DNA of 64,000 nucleotides from Daejeonella sp. Lineage in GTDB: Bacteria; Bacteroidota; Bacteroidia; Sphingobacteriales; Sphingobacteriaceae. The first letter of the stretch is position 1. Each line of letters starts with the position of its first letter. The notes beneath the pieces were generated by a model. That model did not search any database and was not told the origin of the DNA. It was given only the letters and a program-made list of their open reading frames with translations. Both the position numbers and the translations under genes were made by a program. Location of the stretch: positions 62,001 to 126,000 of the forward strand of contig NZ_JAUXXZ010000043.1 of NCBI RefSeq assembly GCF_030684675.1, given 5' to 3'. Below, piece by piece: positions 8,749 through 17,572 of this stretch.

Positions 8749-10203
8749 TTATTCCAAAGCAAATTTCTCACAAAGTGCTATCGTACTTTTCACATCTTCG
8801 AGTGTGGTTCTGGGGTTGATCAAACACATTCTCAAAACAACCTGCCCAAGCAAGATGGTGGTAACCAAAAGCGCTTCTCCCGATGCCATCATTTTTGCGG
8901 CTATTTTCTGATTGATCAGATCTATTTTCTTTTCAGACAGATTCTCCTTTACCGGATTGTATCTGAAATTGATGATGGCCAGCGTTGCCGGAGAAACAAC
9001 CTCCCATTTATCACTCTTTCTGAGTTCAGCCTCTACCTGTTCTGCTAGATTGATATTATAGTCAATAGCTTCCCTGAAAGCTTTGAGTCCGAAGGTTTTG
9101 ATCGACATATAAAACTTCAATGCCCTGAAGTGCCGGGTTAGTTCAATGCCATGATCATAAAAGTTGATCTCCGATTCATTCCCTTCAATATCCCTCAGAT
9201 ATACCGGTTTTTCGGTAAAAGTGCCACTTAAGCATTTATGATCGCGAACCAGGAGACAACCGATTTCATAAGGCTGGAAAAGCCATTTGTGAGGATCTAT
9301 GGTCAATGAATCGGCTTTATCAATGCCCTTAAGAAGTTTTTTGCCATTTTTTGATAAAATAACCGCTGCACCAAAGGCACCATCCACATGGAGCCAGATA
9401 TTTTCCTTTTTGCAGATAGCTGCGAGTTCTTCCAGCGGATCTACCGTTCCGGTATTGGTTGTGCCTGAAGAGGCGATCAGGCAGAATGGTTTTAATCCTT
9501 CTATCTTATCCCGGGCTATCGCATTTTTCAATTTATTAATTGAAAACTTAAATTCCATATCGGTTGGAATTACCCGGATCTGTTCCTTTTTAAAGCCCAG
9601 AATATTGATCGCTTTAATATTTGAGGAATGTGCCTGATCTGATAAATAGATAATAGCTTTCGAAAAATCCTCACCGCATTTCACTTTTCTTGCAGTTGCC
9701 AGGGCAGTTAAATTTGCCAATGAACCTCCGCTCGTAAAGATACCCCCTCCCTTTTTTACCGGGAAATTAAAGAGTTTCAGCATCCAGTTCAGAGTGCTGA
9801 TCTCAAGTCCGGCAGCTCCTGCTGAACCTACCCATCCCCCCGCGAAAATGTTAAAGCCTGTTGCCAGGGTATCAGACATCACACTGATGTAATTACTCGG
9901 ACCGGGAACAAAAGCATAGGTTTTGGGATGGGTCATTACATTACTTTGTGTCAAAACATTTTCAAGAACAAAGTTCAAAACCTCTGTTGCCGGCATCGGA
10001 TTTTCAGGAGCATCTTCAGAGAAAAGTTTGTCCATCTCTAGCCGGCTGGCATTTGACACAGGCAATTTTTTATCCTGTGTTTCAAAATGTTCGATAACGG
10101 CATCAACAACCTTGTAGCCAAAGTCCTGCATGGCTTCTTTTGAAAGCCTTAATCCCTGATTTTTATTAGATTTCAACGAGACATTATAATTAGTTGGAGG
10201 CAA
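8749..10203 (-). CDS. PLP-dependent group II decarboxylase (aromatic-L-amino-acid or glutamate decarboxylase family)
   Basis: Group II decarboxylases use pyridoxal phosphate. The Schiff-base lysine is K306 in TIDPHKWLFQP, and the cofactor-stacking region SDQAHSS and the HVDGAFGA aspartate are present. The substrate cannot be told from sequence: tyrosine, DOPA, tryptophan, glutamate and diaminobutyrate enzymes are all relatives. The open frame starts with a TTG at 10203 that coincides with a TAATTTTG -7-like element (10201-10208). Initiation may therefore be further in, for example at the ATG at 10131 (MQDFGYKV). It is divergent from the delta' gene. Confidence 0.88.
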   Translation of the reverse strand: MPPTNYNVSLKSNKNQGLRLSKEAMQDFGYKVVDAVIEHFETQDKKLPVSNASRLEMDKLFSEDAPENPMPATEVLNFVLENVLTQSNVMTHPKTYAFVPGPSNYISVMSDTLATGFNIFAGGWVGSAGAAGLEISTLNWMLKLFNFPVKKGGGIFTSGGSLANLTALATARKVKCGEDFSKAIIYLSDQAHSSNIKAINILGFKKEQIRVIPTDMEFKFSINKLKNAIARDKIEGLKPFCLIASSGTTNTGTVDPLEELAAICKKENIWLHVDGAFGAAVILSKNGKKLLKGIDKADSLTIDPHKWLFQPYEIGCLLVRDHKCLSGTFTEKPVYLRDIEGNESEINFYDHGIELTRHFRALKFYMSIKTFGLKAFREAIDYNINLAEQVEAELRKSDKWEVVSPATLAIINFRYNPVKENLSEKKIDLINQKIAAKMMASGEALLVTTILLGQVVLRMCLINPRTTLEDVKSTIALCEKFALE

Positions 10204-10208
10204 AATTA
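10201..10208 (-). promoter_or_regulatory. Possible -7 promoter element of the PLP decarboxylase
   Basis: The minus strand reads TAATTTTG, matching TAnnTTTG. It overlaps the TTG that opens the reading frame, so if it is real the mRNA starts inside the frame and translation begins downstream. No convincing -33 element was identified. The AT-rich composition makes chance matches possible. Confidence 0.3.
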
Positions 10209-10327
10209 TATATTTTGAACCATGTTAAGGACATATAATTTACAGACTCCTCAGTATTCTAATCATTTTACAATCATCCTTCCCGAATTACCTGTGTTCT
10301 AAAACGTAATTTTTCTTATTTTGCACC

Positions 10328-11473
10328 ATGCTGTTTCAGGAAGTTATTGGTCAGAATGCGATAAAGGAACAACTTATTCAATCAGTTTTTGAGAACAGGG
10401 TAAGTCATGCGCAATTGTTTCTTGGACCGGAAGGCTCCGGCAGTTTCGTCCTTGCCCTTGCTTATGCACAATTCATTTCATGTACTGAAAGAACTGAAAG
10501 AGACAGTTGCGGCACCTGTGCTTCCTGCAGAAAATATAACAAGCTGATACATCCTGATCTGCATTTTTCCTATCCATTTTTTAGAGGTGGGGAGAAGGAG
10601 GATTCAATGGCCGACCTTGGCGAGTGGCGTGATCTGGTCTTGAGTAATCCGTATTTTAATCTTGATGAATGGCGTCTTCGACTGGATGCGCAGAACAAGC
10701 AGCCTAATATCAACAAAGCCGAATGTTTGAATATCCTGCACCGGCTTTCATTAAAAGCGTTTGAATCGGAGTATAAGACGATGATCATCTGGCTTCCTGA
10801 ATATCTCAAAAATGAAGGGAACCGGCTTTTAAAAACATTGGAGGAACCGGCTAGTAAAACCCTGATCATTTTGGTGGCACAAAATCAGGATCAGATATTA
10901 AATACAATCCTATCAAGAACGCAGTTGGTTAAGATCCCTGCCCTAAAGAATGAAGATATTATTCGTTATCTTGCTGATAATAAGGATATTTCGGAAACTC
11001 AGGCTTCCCGGATTGCCTATTTGAGTGATGGAAATATGCAGGCTGCCCTGAATCTTTTGAAGGAAGATGATCATGATGATTTCAGAAATTTTACAGGTTG
11101 GATGCGGATGACATTCGCCGATAAAGGAGCTCAGATCATAGATTTTGTTGATGAGATTTCTAAACTGGGTCGGGAGAATCAGAAAAACATGCTGCGTTAT
11201 GGGGTTCAGTTGATCCGTGAATGCATTATGTTGATGTCAGGTGCAGAATCATTAGTACATTTACCATCAGCAGAGCTTGATTTTGTAAAAAATTTCAGCA
11301 AGCACCTGGATCTTGCTAAATGCGAGGCCCTGGTAAATGAACTGGAAAAGGCTCATTATCATATTGAACGTAATGCAAATCCGAAAATTTTATTTTTAGA
11401 TGTATCTTTACAGTTCGTTAAAATTTTAAAGTTTAATACGCTCCCTGCGGGGACTCAATATATATTGAATTAG
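10328..11473 (+). CDS. holB: DNA polymerase III delta'-like clamp-loader subunit
   Basis: The 381 residues have the clamp-loader ATPase fold. The N-terminal FQEVIGQNAIKEQL box is followed by a Walker A-like loop, GPEGSGS, in which the usual GKT lysine is absent, as in many delta' subunits that do not bind ATP. A zinc module has cysteines in SCGTCASC. The later EEPASKTLIILVA and LSRTQ motifs contain the sensor 1/SRC-like region. Bacteroidota delta' proteins are often annotated simply as 'DNA polymerase III subunit'. It heads a plus-strand operon with ricT (2 bases apart) and gldH. Confidence 0.88.
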   Translation: MLFQEVIGQNAIKEQLIQSVFENRVSHAQLFLGPEGSGSFVLALAYAQFISCTERTERDSCGTCASCRKYNKLIHPDLHFSYPFFRGGEKEDSMADLGEWRDLVLSNPYFNLDEWRLRLDAQNKQPNINKAECLNILHRLSLKAFESEYKTMIIWLPEYLKNEGNRLLKTLEEPASKTLIILVAQNQDQILNTILSRTQLVKIPALKNEDIIRYLADNKDISETQASRIAYLSDGNMQAALNLLKEDDHDDFRNFTGWMRMTFADKGAQIIDFVDEISKLGRENQKNMLRYGVQLIRECIMLMSGAESLVHLPSAELDFVKNFSKHLDLAKCEALVNELEKAHYHIERNANPKILFLDVSLQFVKILKFNTLPAGTQYILN

Positions 11474-11475
11474 AT

Positions 11476-12849
11476 ATGGGATGTGGTAGTTGTTCAACGG
11501 GTGGCTGTGCCCCTGCCGGATGCAAGAGTAATGGTTCATGCCTTACCAATGGATGCAGTAAATTAGATGTTTATGATTGGTTGTCGCATATGGATATGCC
11601 CTCTAATTTTAAACCGTTTAATATTATAGAAATTAAATTCAAGGGCTCACGAAAGGAGTTCTTTCTAAATACTGAAAATTTATACCTGGAAGCCGGGGAG
11701 CTGGTTGCTGTTGAAACCACTTCCGGCGGATTTGATATTGGTCATGTTTCCCTTACCGGGGAGTTGGTTCGTATGCAGCTTAAAAAGAGGCATGTACGCA
11801 CAGAAGATGTTCTAAAAAAGATCTATCGAAAAGCTACTCCTTCAGATGTAGATAAATGGAAAGTTTCAAAGGATCTGGAGTTTGAAACCATGCATAAGGC
11901 AAGGGTTTTGGCTAAGGAACTTGGCCTGGCGATGAAGCTGAGTGATGTGGATTATCAGGGTGACCGGACTAAAGCCACATTTTATTATACTGCTGAAGGC
12001 CGGGTTGATTTCAGGGAACTGATTAAAAAAATGGCCGAGACCTTCCGGATTCGTATTGAGATGCGCCAAATTGGAATGCGTCAGGAAGCCAGTCGGCTTG
12101 GGGGAATAGGTTCCTGCGGACGAGAACTATGTTGTTCAACCTGGTTAACTGATTTTAAAACAGTGTCCACCTCAGCAGCGAGATATCAGAATCTGTCATT
12201 GAATACACTGAAGCTTGCCGGTCAGTGCGGCAAATTAAAATGCTGCCTGAATTATGAGCTTGACACCTATATGGATGCTCTGAGGGATATTCCAGATAAT
12301 GTGGAACGTCTGGAGACAATGACCGGGACAGTAAGACATCAGAAAACAGATATATTCAAGAAACTGATGTGGTTTAGTTATCCAAATGATGAGAACTGGA
12401 TTGCAGTAGATATTGCCAGAGTAAAGGAGGTTCAGAAACTAAATAAAGAAGGAATTAAACCGGAATATCTGAAAGTAGAACTTGCCGAAGAAGATAAACC
12501 TGTTGTTGCTAAGGTGTTTGATTACGAAAATGTAGTTGGACAGGATAGTCTGACCCGTCTTGATAACAAGGCTGGAAAGAACAAGAAAAATAACCGTAAT
12601 AAGAACCGGAATAAATCTAAAGGATCGGGTGCCCCACAAGCAGCTTCAGCTATCCCTGTCAAACAGGAAGCGGCCCCAAGGGTACCAAAGCCTCAGAATC
12701 CTAATCAGCAACAAAGACCTGCTGGTCCGCAAGCTGAAAGACCTGAGGGTCCAAACCGAAATAACAAGCGAAGGAAAAATTTCAGGAACAACAACGACCG
12801 TGAAAGGCCGGCTGGAGAAAAGCCAGCAGGAGGAAAACCAACAGAATAA
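11476..12849 (+). CDS. ricT: PSP1 domain protein, RicT/YaaT-like
   Basis: RicT (YaaT) family proteins carry a PSP1 domain. In Bacillus they work with RicA and RicF in mRNA maturation and sporulation control; the Bacteroidota role is not settled. Here the N-terminus is very Cys-rich (MGCGSCSTGGCAPAGC), and the PSP1 core spans about 55-290. The conserved cysteines of the family are in GSCGRELCC and GQCGKLKCC, likely metal or Fe-S ligands. After residue 360 the protein changes to a Lys/Asn/Pro/Gln-rich, low-complexity basic tail of about 95 residues that is probably disordered and could bind RNA. It is 5 bases from gldH, an arrangement common in Bacteroidota. Confidence 0.9.
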   Translation: MGCGSCSTGGCAPAGCKSNGSCLTNGCSKLDVYDWLSHMDMPSNFKPFNIIEIKFKGSRKEFFLNTENLYLEAGELVAVETTSGGFDIGHVSLTGELVRMQLKKRHVRTEDVLKKIYRKATPSDVDKWKVSKDLEFETMHKARVLAKELGLAMKLSDVDYQGDRTKATFYYTAEGRVDFRELIKKMAETFRIRIEMRQIGMRQEASRLGGIGSCGRELCCSTWLTDFKTVSTSAARYQNLSLNTLKLAGQCGKLKCCLNYELDTYMDALRDIPDNVERLETMTGTVRHQKTDIFKKLMWFSYPNDENWIAVDIARVKEVQKLNKEGIKPEYLKVELAEEDKPVVAKVFDYENVVGQDSLTRLDNKAGKNKKNNRNKNRNKSKGSGAPQAASAIPVKQEAAPRVPKPQNPNQQQRPAGPQAERPEGPNRNNKRRKNFRNNNDRERPAGEKPAGGKPTE

Positions 12850-12854
12850 AATTA

Positions 12855-13334
12855 ATGAAGCCGGGTAAAATATCGTTTTTGTTTGTTGTTTTATTGGCAA
12901 TAGTTCTGGCTTCCTGCCAGGATCAGTCTGCAATTGTAGACACCAATATTGAACTTGATAAGCACAACTGGTCTTATACAGAGAAAGTCAAAATTCCATT
13001 AAGTATCGAATCAGCAGATATACCCTGTAATTTATATCTCAACCTTCGTCATACTTCAGATTATAAGTATTCAAATATTTTTCTGCTGATCCATATTATC
13101 GGGCCGGATGGTAAAAAATCAACTGAAAGAAGAGAATTTAAACTGGCTCTTCCGGATGGAGAATGGCTGGGTAGCGGATCGGGAAATTTGTACAGTTATC
13201 AAATCTTATTCAGCGAAGACTATAAATTTCCTTTGAAGGGAAAGTATGTTATTGAGCTGGAACAGAATATGAGAGATAATCCGCTGGATCATATTACTGA
13301 TGCCGGAATCAGGGTAGAAAAGTCGGCTAAATGA
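12855..13334 (+). CDS. gldH: Gliding motility lipoprotein GldH
   Basis: GldH is a Bacteroidota lipoprotein required for gliding in Flavobacterium johnsoniae and linked to the type IX secretion/gliding apparatus. The 159 residues show a lipobox with Cys at 21 (LASC), and the family signatures: a W near residue 39, YLNLRHTSDYKYSNIF and DGEWLGSGSGNLYSYQ. The length is normal. Many non-gliding Bacteroidota keep gldH, so motility cannot be concluded from this gene alone. Its stop overlaps the start of the next small gene by 4 bases. Confidence 0.93.
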   Translation: MKPGKISFLFVVLLAIVLASCQDQSAIVDTNIELDKHNWSYTEKVKIPLSIESADIPCNLYLNLRHTSDYKYSNIFLLIHIIGPDGKKSTERREFKLALPDGEWLGSGSGNLYSYQILFSEDYKFPLKGKYVIELEQNMRDNPLDHITDAGIRVEKSAK

Positions 13335-13522
13335 TGAATATGCTTAAGCAATTCCTCATTAGCAGATACTTTCTATGGCTGACAATATTTCTGATCATAT
13401 TTTGTCTCACATCAGTACTATTACTTGATCCGGGTCATCCACTTTACATCCTTGCCTTTATTTGTGCACCGGTCATTTATTTATTACAGCGTTACCGTAA
13501 ACATCTTATAAAGAATTCATAA
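13331..13522 (+). CDS. Small membrane protein downstream of gldH
   Basis: This 63-residue protein has two hydrophobic segments (about 12-32 and 38-53) and a short basic C-terminus. Its ATG overlaps the gldH stop (ATGA type), which indicates translational coupling. I do not recognise a family. Either ATG (13331 or 13334) would give almost the same protein. It is probably a two-pass inner-membrane protein. Confidence 0.65.
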   Translation: MMNMLKQFLISRYFLWLTIFLIIFCLTSVLLLDPGHPLYILAFICAPVIYLLQRYRKHLIKNS

Positions 13523-13526
13523 TAGC

Positions 13527-14162
13527 CTAGTTATCAGCAATCCCATGCATACGGGCGAATTTCAATAAACCTGCAATATTTTTAGTGTTTAATTTTTTCA
13601 TAATGTTACGACGGTGTGTGCTGACAGTAAATTCACTAATGAAAAGATTATCGCCAATTTCTTTGCTCGTTAATTCCAGACTTATCATTTTGATTATCTC
13701 AACCTCTCTCTTAGTGAGCTGGTATTTTTTCATGAAATCATCAATAAAGAAAGGATGATGATCTGAGTTTGTGTGAGTTTTTAATTCAAAATACAATTCA
13801 CCTTCCGAAACTTTTTTAATTGCTTCTTTCAGAATATTTGACGGACTGTTTTTCAGCAGATAACCCCTTGCTCCCAGTTTTTTAACTTCTTCGATGAGCT
13901 GTGGCTGATTATAGTTGGTTAATACAATAACCTTTAATTTAGGGAAGTCATTTTTTAGTATTTCAAGTGTTTTAATACCATCCATATTAGGCATATTCAA
14001 ATCAAGCAGAACAATATCAGCCTGATTCGATTTCAGACTGCTAATGAGCTGCCTGCCGTCATTTACCGGATCCATAAGCTGGATATTTTTTACCTCTGAT
14101 AATATAGAAGTTAAACCTTCGATCATTAACTTATGATCATCGGCAATAATTAACCTTAGCAT
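13527..14162 (-). CDS. LuxR/NarL-family response regulator
   Basis: The 211 residues comprise a receiver domain (1-120) and a C-terminal LuxR-type helix-turn-helix (about 145-208). The phospho-acceptor is D54 (VLLDLNMPNMDG), and the acidic pair is D8/D9. The HTH shows LTKREVEIIKMI...TSKEIGDNLFIS...VSTHRRNIMKKL, typical of GerE-like domains. It lies one base after the sensor kinase gene, so the two form a two-component system. The targets are unknown. Confidence 0.95.
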   Translation of the reverse strand: MLRLIIADDHKLMIEGLTSILSEVKNIQLMDPVNDGRQLISSLKSNQADIVLLDLNMPNMDGIKTLEILKNDFPKLKVIVLTNYNQPQLIEEVKKLGARGYLLKNSPSNILKEAIKKVSEGELYFELKTHTNSDHHPFFIDDFMKKYQLTKREVEIIKMISLELTSKEIGDNLFISEFTVSTHRRNIMKKLNTKNIAGLLKFARMHGIADN

Positions 14163-14163
14163 T

Positions 14164-16068
14164 TTAATTGGTTTTTAATGGAATTTCAATATTGATCAGG
14201 AGCCCCCCATCCGGCATTCCTAAAAATTCAATCTGCCCTTTAAAGTAATTAATTTTTGCCCGGATGTTTTCAATACCAATGCCATTTTTTAATTTGTTTT
14301 CATCCATAAGACCTTTTCCATTGTCTTCAACCATCACAGAAATACTATCTTCATGTTCAATAACCTGAATCAGGCAATGACTGGCTTCAGAATGTTTGAT
14401 AACATTATTCACCAGTTCTTTAATTATCCTATATAGATCATTTATCAGATTCATGTCTGCATTTTTATGGTCTTCAAAACCTATAATTATATATTCAATA
14501 TGTAGCTTATCAGCCAGGTTAATGTTATTAAAAAGATCAGTGATTGCATTTTTGAACCCATACTTTTCTATGGCCAGAGGATTCAATGTATGGCTGATAC
14601 TTCGAACGGTTTCTGATACAGATTCGAGAACTTCAGCAGCCTTCCTGAGCTTAATCACGGAATCAGATTTTTGGTTATTTTCCAACACAGAAGAAAGCTG
14701 AAGTGATACTACAGAGAGTAATGAGCCAATATCATCATGAAGTTGGTCTGCAATCTTTTTCCTCTCCATTTCCTGGGTCTCTATTATTCGCTCAGTTATC
14801 TCATTTTGCTTCCTGTTTACCTCTAAAAGTAAATGCTCCTTTTCATTTTTGTAAGTATTGAAGCGGTGAGCGAGGCCAAATGTTAGAATGATGGCTTCAA
14901 TAATCAAGCCTGTTTGTATTCCGTAGTTTGAAAGGTAGTTTATTTGTGGCCCTGAATTACCGGTATGTACCAATAGCTCTGTGATGCTAAACACAATGAG
15001 CATAAAAATTGAAATCAGATAATACCAGGCCTGAACATTATTTTGTCTGATTTTTTCAGCAAGACTTAATGCAATTAATACCTGCGTGCTTATTCCTGTG
15101 AAGATTAATAATCCCAGAAAGAAAAAAGAGTATTGATAAAGTCCTTCTGGATAGACCAGGAACGCAAATGAGGTGAAACCAGCAATGAACTTAATAATAA
15201 GAATGGGTTTATAAAAAATACTTGCTTTAGTCTGCCTGATAAACACCTGCATGAACTCTAAAAGCATAATCATTGCGATACAATTAAATATCGGTCTGGC
15301 AAGACTGGCAAAATCAGGTGAATTGGGCCATAGAAACTGGTAACCATAACCTTTATCTGCCAGAATCCAGAGGGTCCCGGATAAAATATAAAGTACGTAA
15401 TAGAGATATAATTTTTCTTTTACCGTAATAAACAGAAAGCAACCGAAAAGTATAAGGAGTACTGTTATTCCCCATAGTATACCTGTTATCAGACTCTCCT
15501 TTGATGTCCTTTGAAAGAAATCTTCTTTGCTTAATATCTCAACCCTCAGTTGCAGGGATTCATTATGTTTATCCACCTTTATAAGGTAAAGGCTATTAAG
15601 TCCGGCCTCAATCGGAAAAACAAAAAAACGATGTCTGAGTGGTCTTTGTTTAAAAGGGTAATAGTCTCCTGTTTGAAAGATTAAATGGATACCATCCGGA
15701 TTAGCGGTATAGAATTCCAATCTGTTTATATGTGCATTTCCAACAACAAGATTTTGTTCAGTTGGAGAACCGGATGGTTTAATTGCAAGCCAGAAATTAG
15801 ATTTAGTAAATCCGGCGTTGAAGTCGCCCTGGGGAAGTGGCTTAAATTTTCCCGCAAAAAAGAGCTCCTTCACTTTTTCAGGACTTAATGTTCGATTTTT
15901 GTCCTCATAGATATAAATATCTGAGGCAAAGGAAGAATAAGATGCCGCTATCAAAAGCAACAGAAACATGATTTTTTTCAGATTTAATCCATGCATACCG
16001 CAGATATTCTTTAATCCATAAATAAGCAGGAATTTTCCGGATCTATAACAGATCAAGCAGACTTTCAA
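14164..16068 (-). CDS. 7TMR-DISM sensor histidine kinase (HisKA_3 type)
   Basis: This protein has a periplasmic 7TMR-DISMED2-like beta-sandwich (about 50-180), seven transmembrane helices (about 190-400), a coiled linker and a HisKA_3 dimerisation domain with the phospho-acceptor H444 (ADQLHDDIGSL). An HATPase_c domain follows, with ELVNNVIKHSEAS and DNGKGL. The first ATG (16068) overlaps murF by 26 bases and adds a Cys-rich lead. The Met at residue 25 (15996) gives a regular signal peptide (MHGLNLKKIMFLLLLIAAS) and is the better start. The extracellular ligand could be a carbohydrate-like molecule, from the domain type only. Confidence 0.93.
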   Translation of the reverse strand: MKVCLICYRSGKFLLIYGLKNICGMHGLNLKKIMFLLLLIAASYSSFASDIYIYEDKNRTLSPEKVKELFFAGKFKPLPQGDFNAGFTKSNFWLAIKPSGSPTEQNLVVGNAHINRLEFYTANPDGIHLIFQTGDYYPFKQRPLRHRFFVFPIEAGLNSLYLIKVDKHNESLQLRVEILSKEDFFQRTSKESLITGILWGITVLLILFGCFLFITVKEKLYLYYVLYILSGTLWILADKGYGYQFLWPNSPDFASLARPIFNCIAMIMLLEFMQVFIRQTKASIFYKPILIIKFIAGFTSFAFLVYPEGLYQYSFFFLGLLIFTGISTQVLIALSLAEKIRQNNVQAWYYLISIFMLIVFSITELLVHTGNSGPQINYLSNYGIQTGLIIEAIILTFGLAHRFNTYKNEKEHLLLEVNRKQNEITERIIETQEMERKKIADQLHDDIGSLLSVVSLQLSSVLENNQKSDSVIKLRKAAEVLESVSETVRSISHTLNPLAIEKYGFKNAITDLFNNINLADKLHIEYIIIGFEDHKNADMNLINDLYRIIKELVNNVIKHSEASHCLIQVIEHEDSISVMVEDNGKGLMDENKLKNGIGIENIRAKINYFKGQIEFLGMPDGGLLINIEIPLKTN

Positions 16069-17344
16069 GTTTCATACCCCTTGAACCCTTTAGTAAGACG
16101 GTAGCATTTTTTATCGGACTCTGTTTTAGGGCAAGCGTTGCATCAGCCGTAGTTCTGTAAAACTCAGTTCTGGAATTATCCCTCAAACCGTAAAACTCTT
16201 CGCCTATAAAAATTCTTCTTAAAGAATTGATATTCAATGCTTTTTTAAGAATTGACCTATGTTCAAAAGAAGCCTCTTCGCCTAACTCGAACATATCTCC
16301 AATGATCATAACCTTTTTTGTTGCAATGCTTGATTCAAGATTATCGAGTGCAACCATCATACTACTGGGGTTTGCATTGTAGTAGTCGCAAATGATAGTA
16401 TTACTTCCCTTTTTCAGAATCTGGGATCTGTTATTTACAGGTTCATAGGCATTGATTCCTGCGTTAATCTTTTCCGGACTTAATTTAAAAAAGCTTCCAA
16501 TACATATGGCAGCACAGATATTATCAAAGTTGTAGATACCCGGCAATTTTGAATCGGCAATTTGCATTGTCTCATCTTTTTTATTCCACTCTACACTTAG
16601 AAACTGACTGGAGTTCTTAAGTTTCGCTGAAATGAAATTTTCATTTCCTTTTCCATAGCCAATTAAATTTTTAAGTCCCTTTTCCCTGGCCATTTCTGTT
16701 AAGATTGTATCATTAGTATTAATAAATGCTACCCCATTGCTTGATTTAAGAAATTCGTAAAGTTCTCCCTTACCGATTCTGACTCCTTCAATCCCACCAA
16801 ATCCCTCCAGATGTGCTTTCCCAACATTTGTGATCAGTCCCTGGGTAGGTTGGGCAATTCCACAAAGAAAGCCGATTTCTTTCTGATGGTTGGCACCCAT
16901 TTCGATGATGGCAATTTCGCAGGTATTGTTGATTGATAGAATACTTAATGGAACACCAATATGGTTATTCAGATTACCTTCGGTAGCAAAGGTTTTGAAC
17001 TGTTGTGAAAGTACTGATCTGATTAACTCTTTGGTAGTGGTTTTTCCATTGCTTCCGGTAATTCCGATTACCGGAATGCTAAGCTGTCCCCGATGATATC
17101 TGGCAAGATCCTGAAGTGTTTCCAAAACATCTGAAACGAGTATAAAGTGCTCATTTACAGCATACCTTTCTTCATCGATTATGGCATATGCTGCACCGTT
17201 TTCAATGGCCTGATTGGCAAACTCATTACCATTGAAATGATCACCTTTCAAAGCAAAGAACAGGCATGATTTACTGATCTTTCTTGTATCGGTACAAATT
17301 ACCGGATGCTTCCCGTATACCTCGTATAATTGTTCAATCGTCAT
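16043..17344 (-). CDS. murF: UDP-N-acetylmuramoyl-tripeptide--D-alanyl-D-alanine ligase MurF
   Basis: MurF adds D-Ala-D-Ala to the UDP-MurNAc tripeptide, the last cytoplasmic step in making the peptidoglycan precursor. The 433 residues have the three Mur ligase domains: an N-terminal substrate domain, the ATPase with ITGSNGKTTTKE (about 95-106), then NLNNHIGVPL and IIEMGANHQ motifs, and a C-terminal domain with DYYNANPSSM and GDMFELGE. The length is slightly below average but nothing is missing. The gene leads the minus-strand group with the two-component system. Confidence 0.96.
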   Translation of the reverse strand: MTIEQLYEVYGKHPVICTDTRKISKSCLFFALKGDHFNGNEFANQAIENGAAYAIIDEERYAVNEHFILVSDVLETLQDLARYHRGQLSIPVIGITGSNGKTTTKELIRSVLSQQFKTFATEGNLNNHIGVPLSILSINNTCEIAIIEMGANHQKEIGFLCGIAQPTQGLITNVGKAHLEGFGGIEGVRIGKGELYEFLKSSNGVAFINTNDTILTEMAREKGLKNLIGYGKGNENFISAKLKNSSQFLSVEWNKKDETMQIADSKLPGIYNFDNICAAICIGSFFKLSPEKINAGINAYEPVNNRSQILKKGSNTIICDYYNANPSSMMVALDNLESSIATKKVMIIGDMFELGEEASFEHRSILKKALNINSLRRIFIGEEFYGLRDNSRTEFYRTTADATLALKQSPIKNATVLLKGSRGMKLESLLDLL

Positions 17345-17572
17345 TTTTAATAGCTTGATACAATAATAATACTTTTGTTCCTCTCAGGCGAAGAATTTGG
17401 TAATTATGCGATTCTCTCGTACATTCGAGGGATTATCTCAGGCATTGAATAGGACTGAATGGCAGCTTTGATATCAGAATAAATGCTTCAATTTATACTG
17501 TACAATCTAAGCTATTTTATTGCTTGTCCAGTTTGCTGCGGCATATTACCAATTATAAATACATAATTCCGA

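Noticed and set aside
12560-12868. Plus-strand open frame of 102 codons overlapping the end of ricT
   Set aside because: It is a frame-shifted reading of the low-complexity Lys/Asn/Pro-rich tail of ricT and ends in gldH; no independent coding signal.
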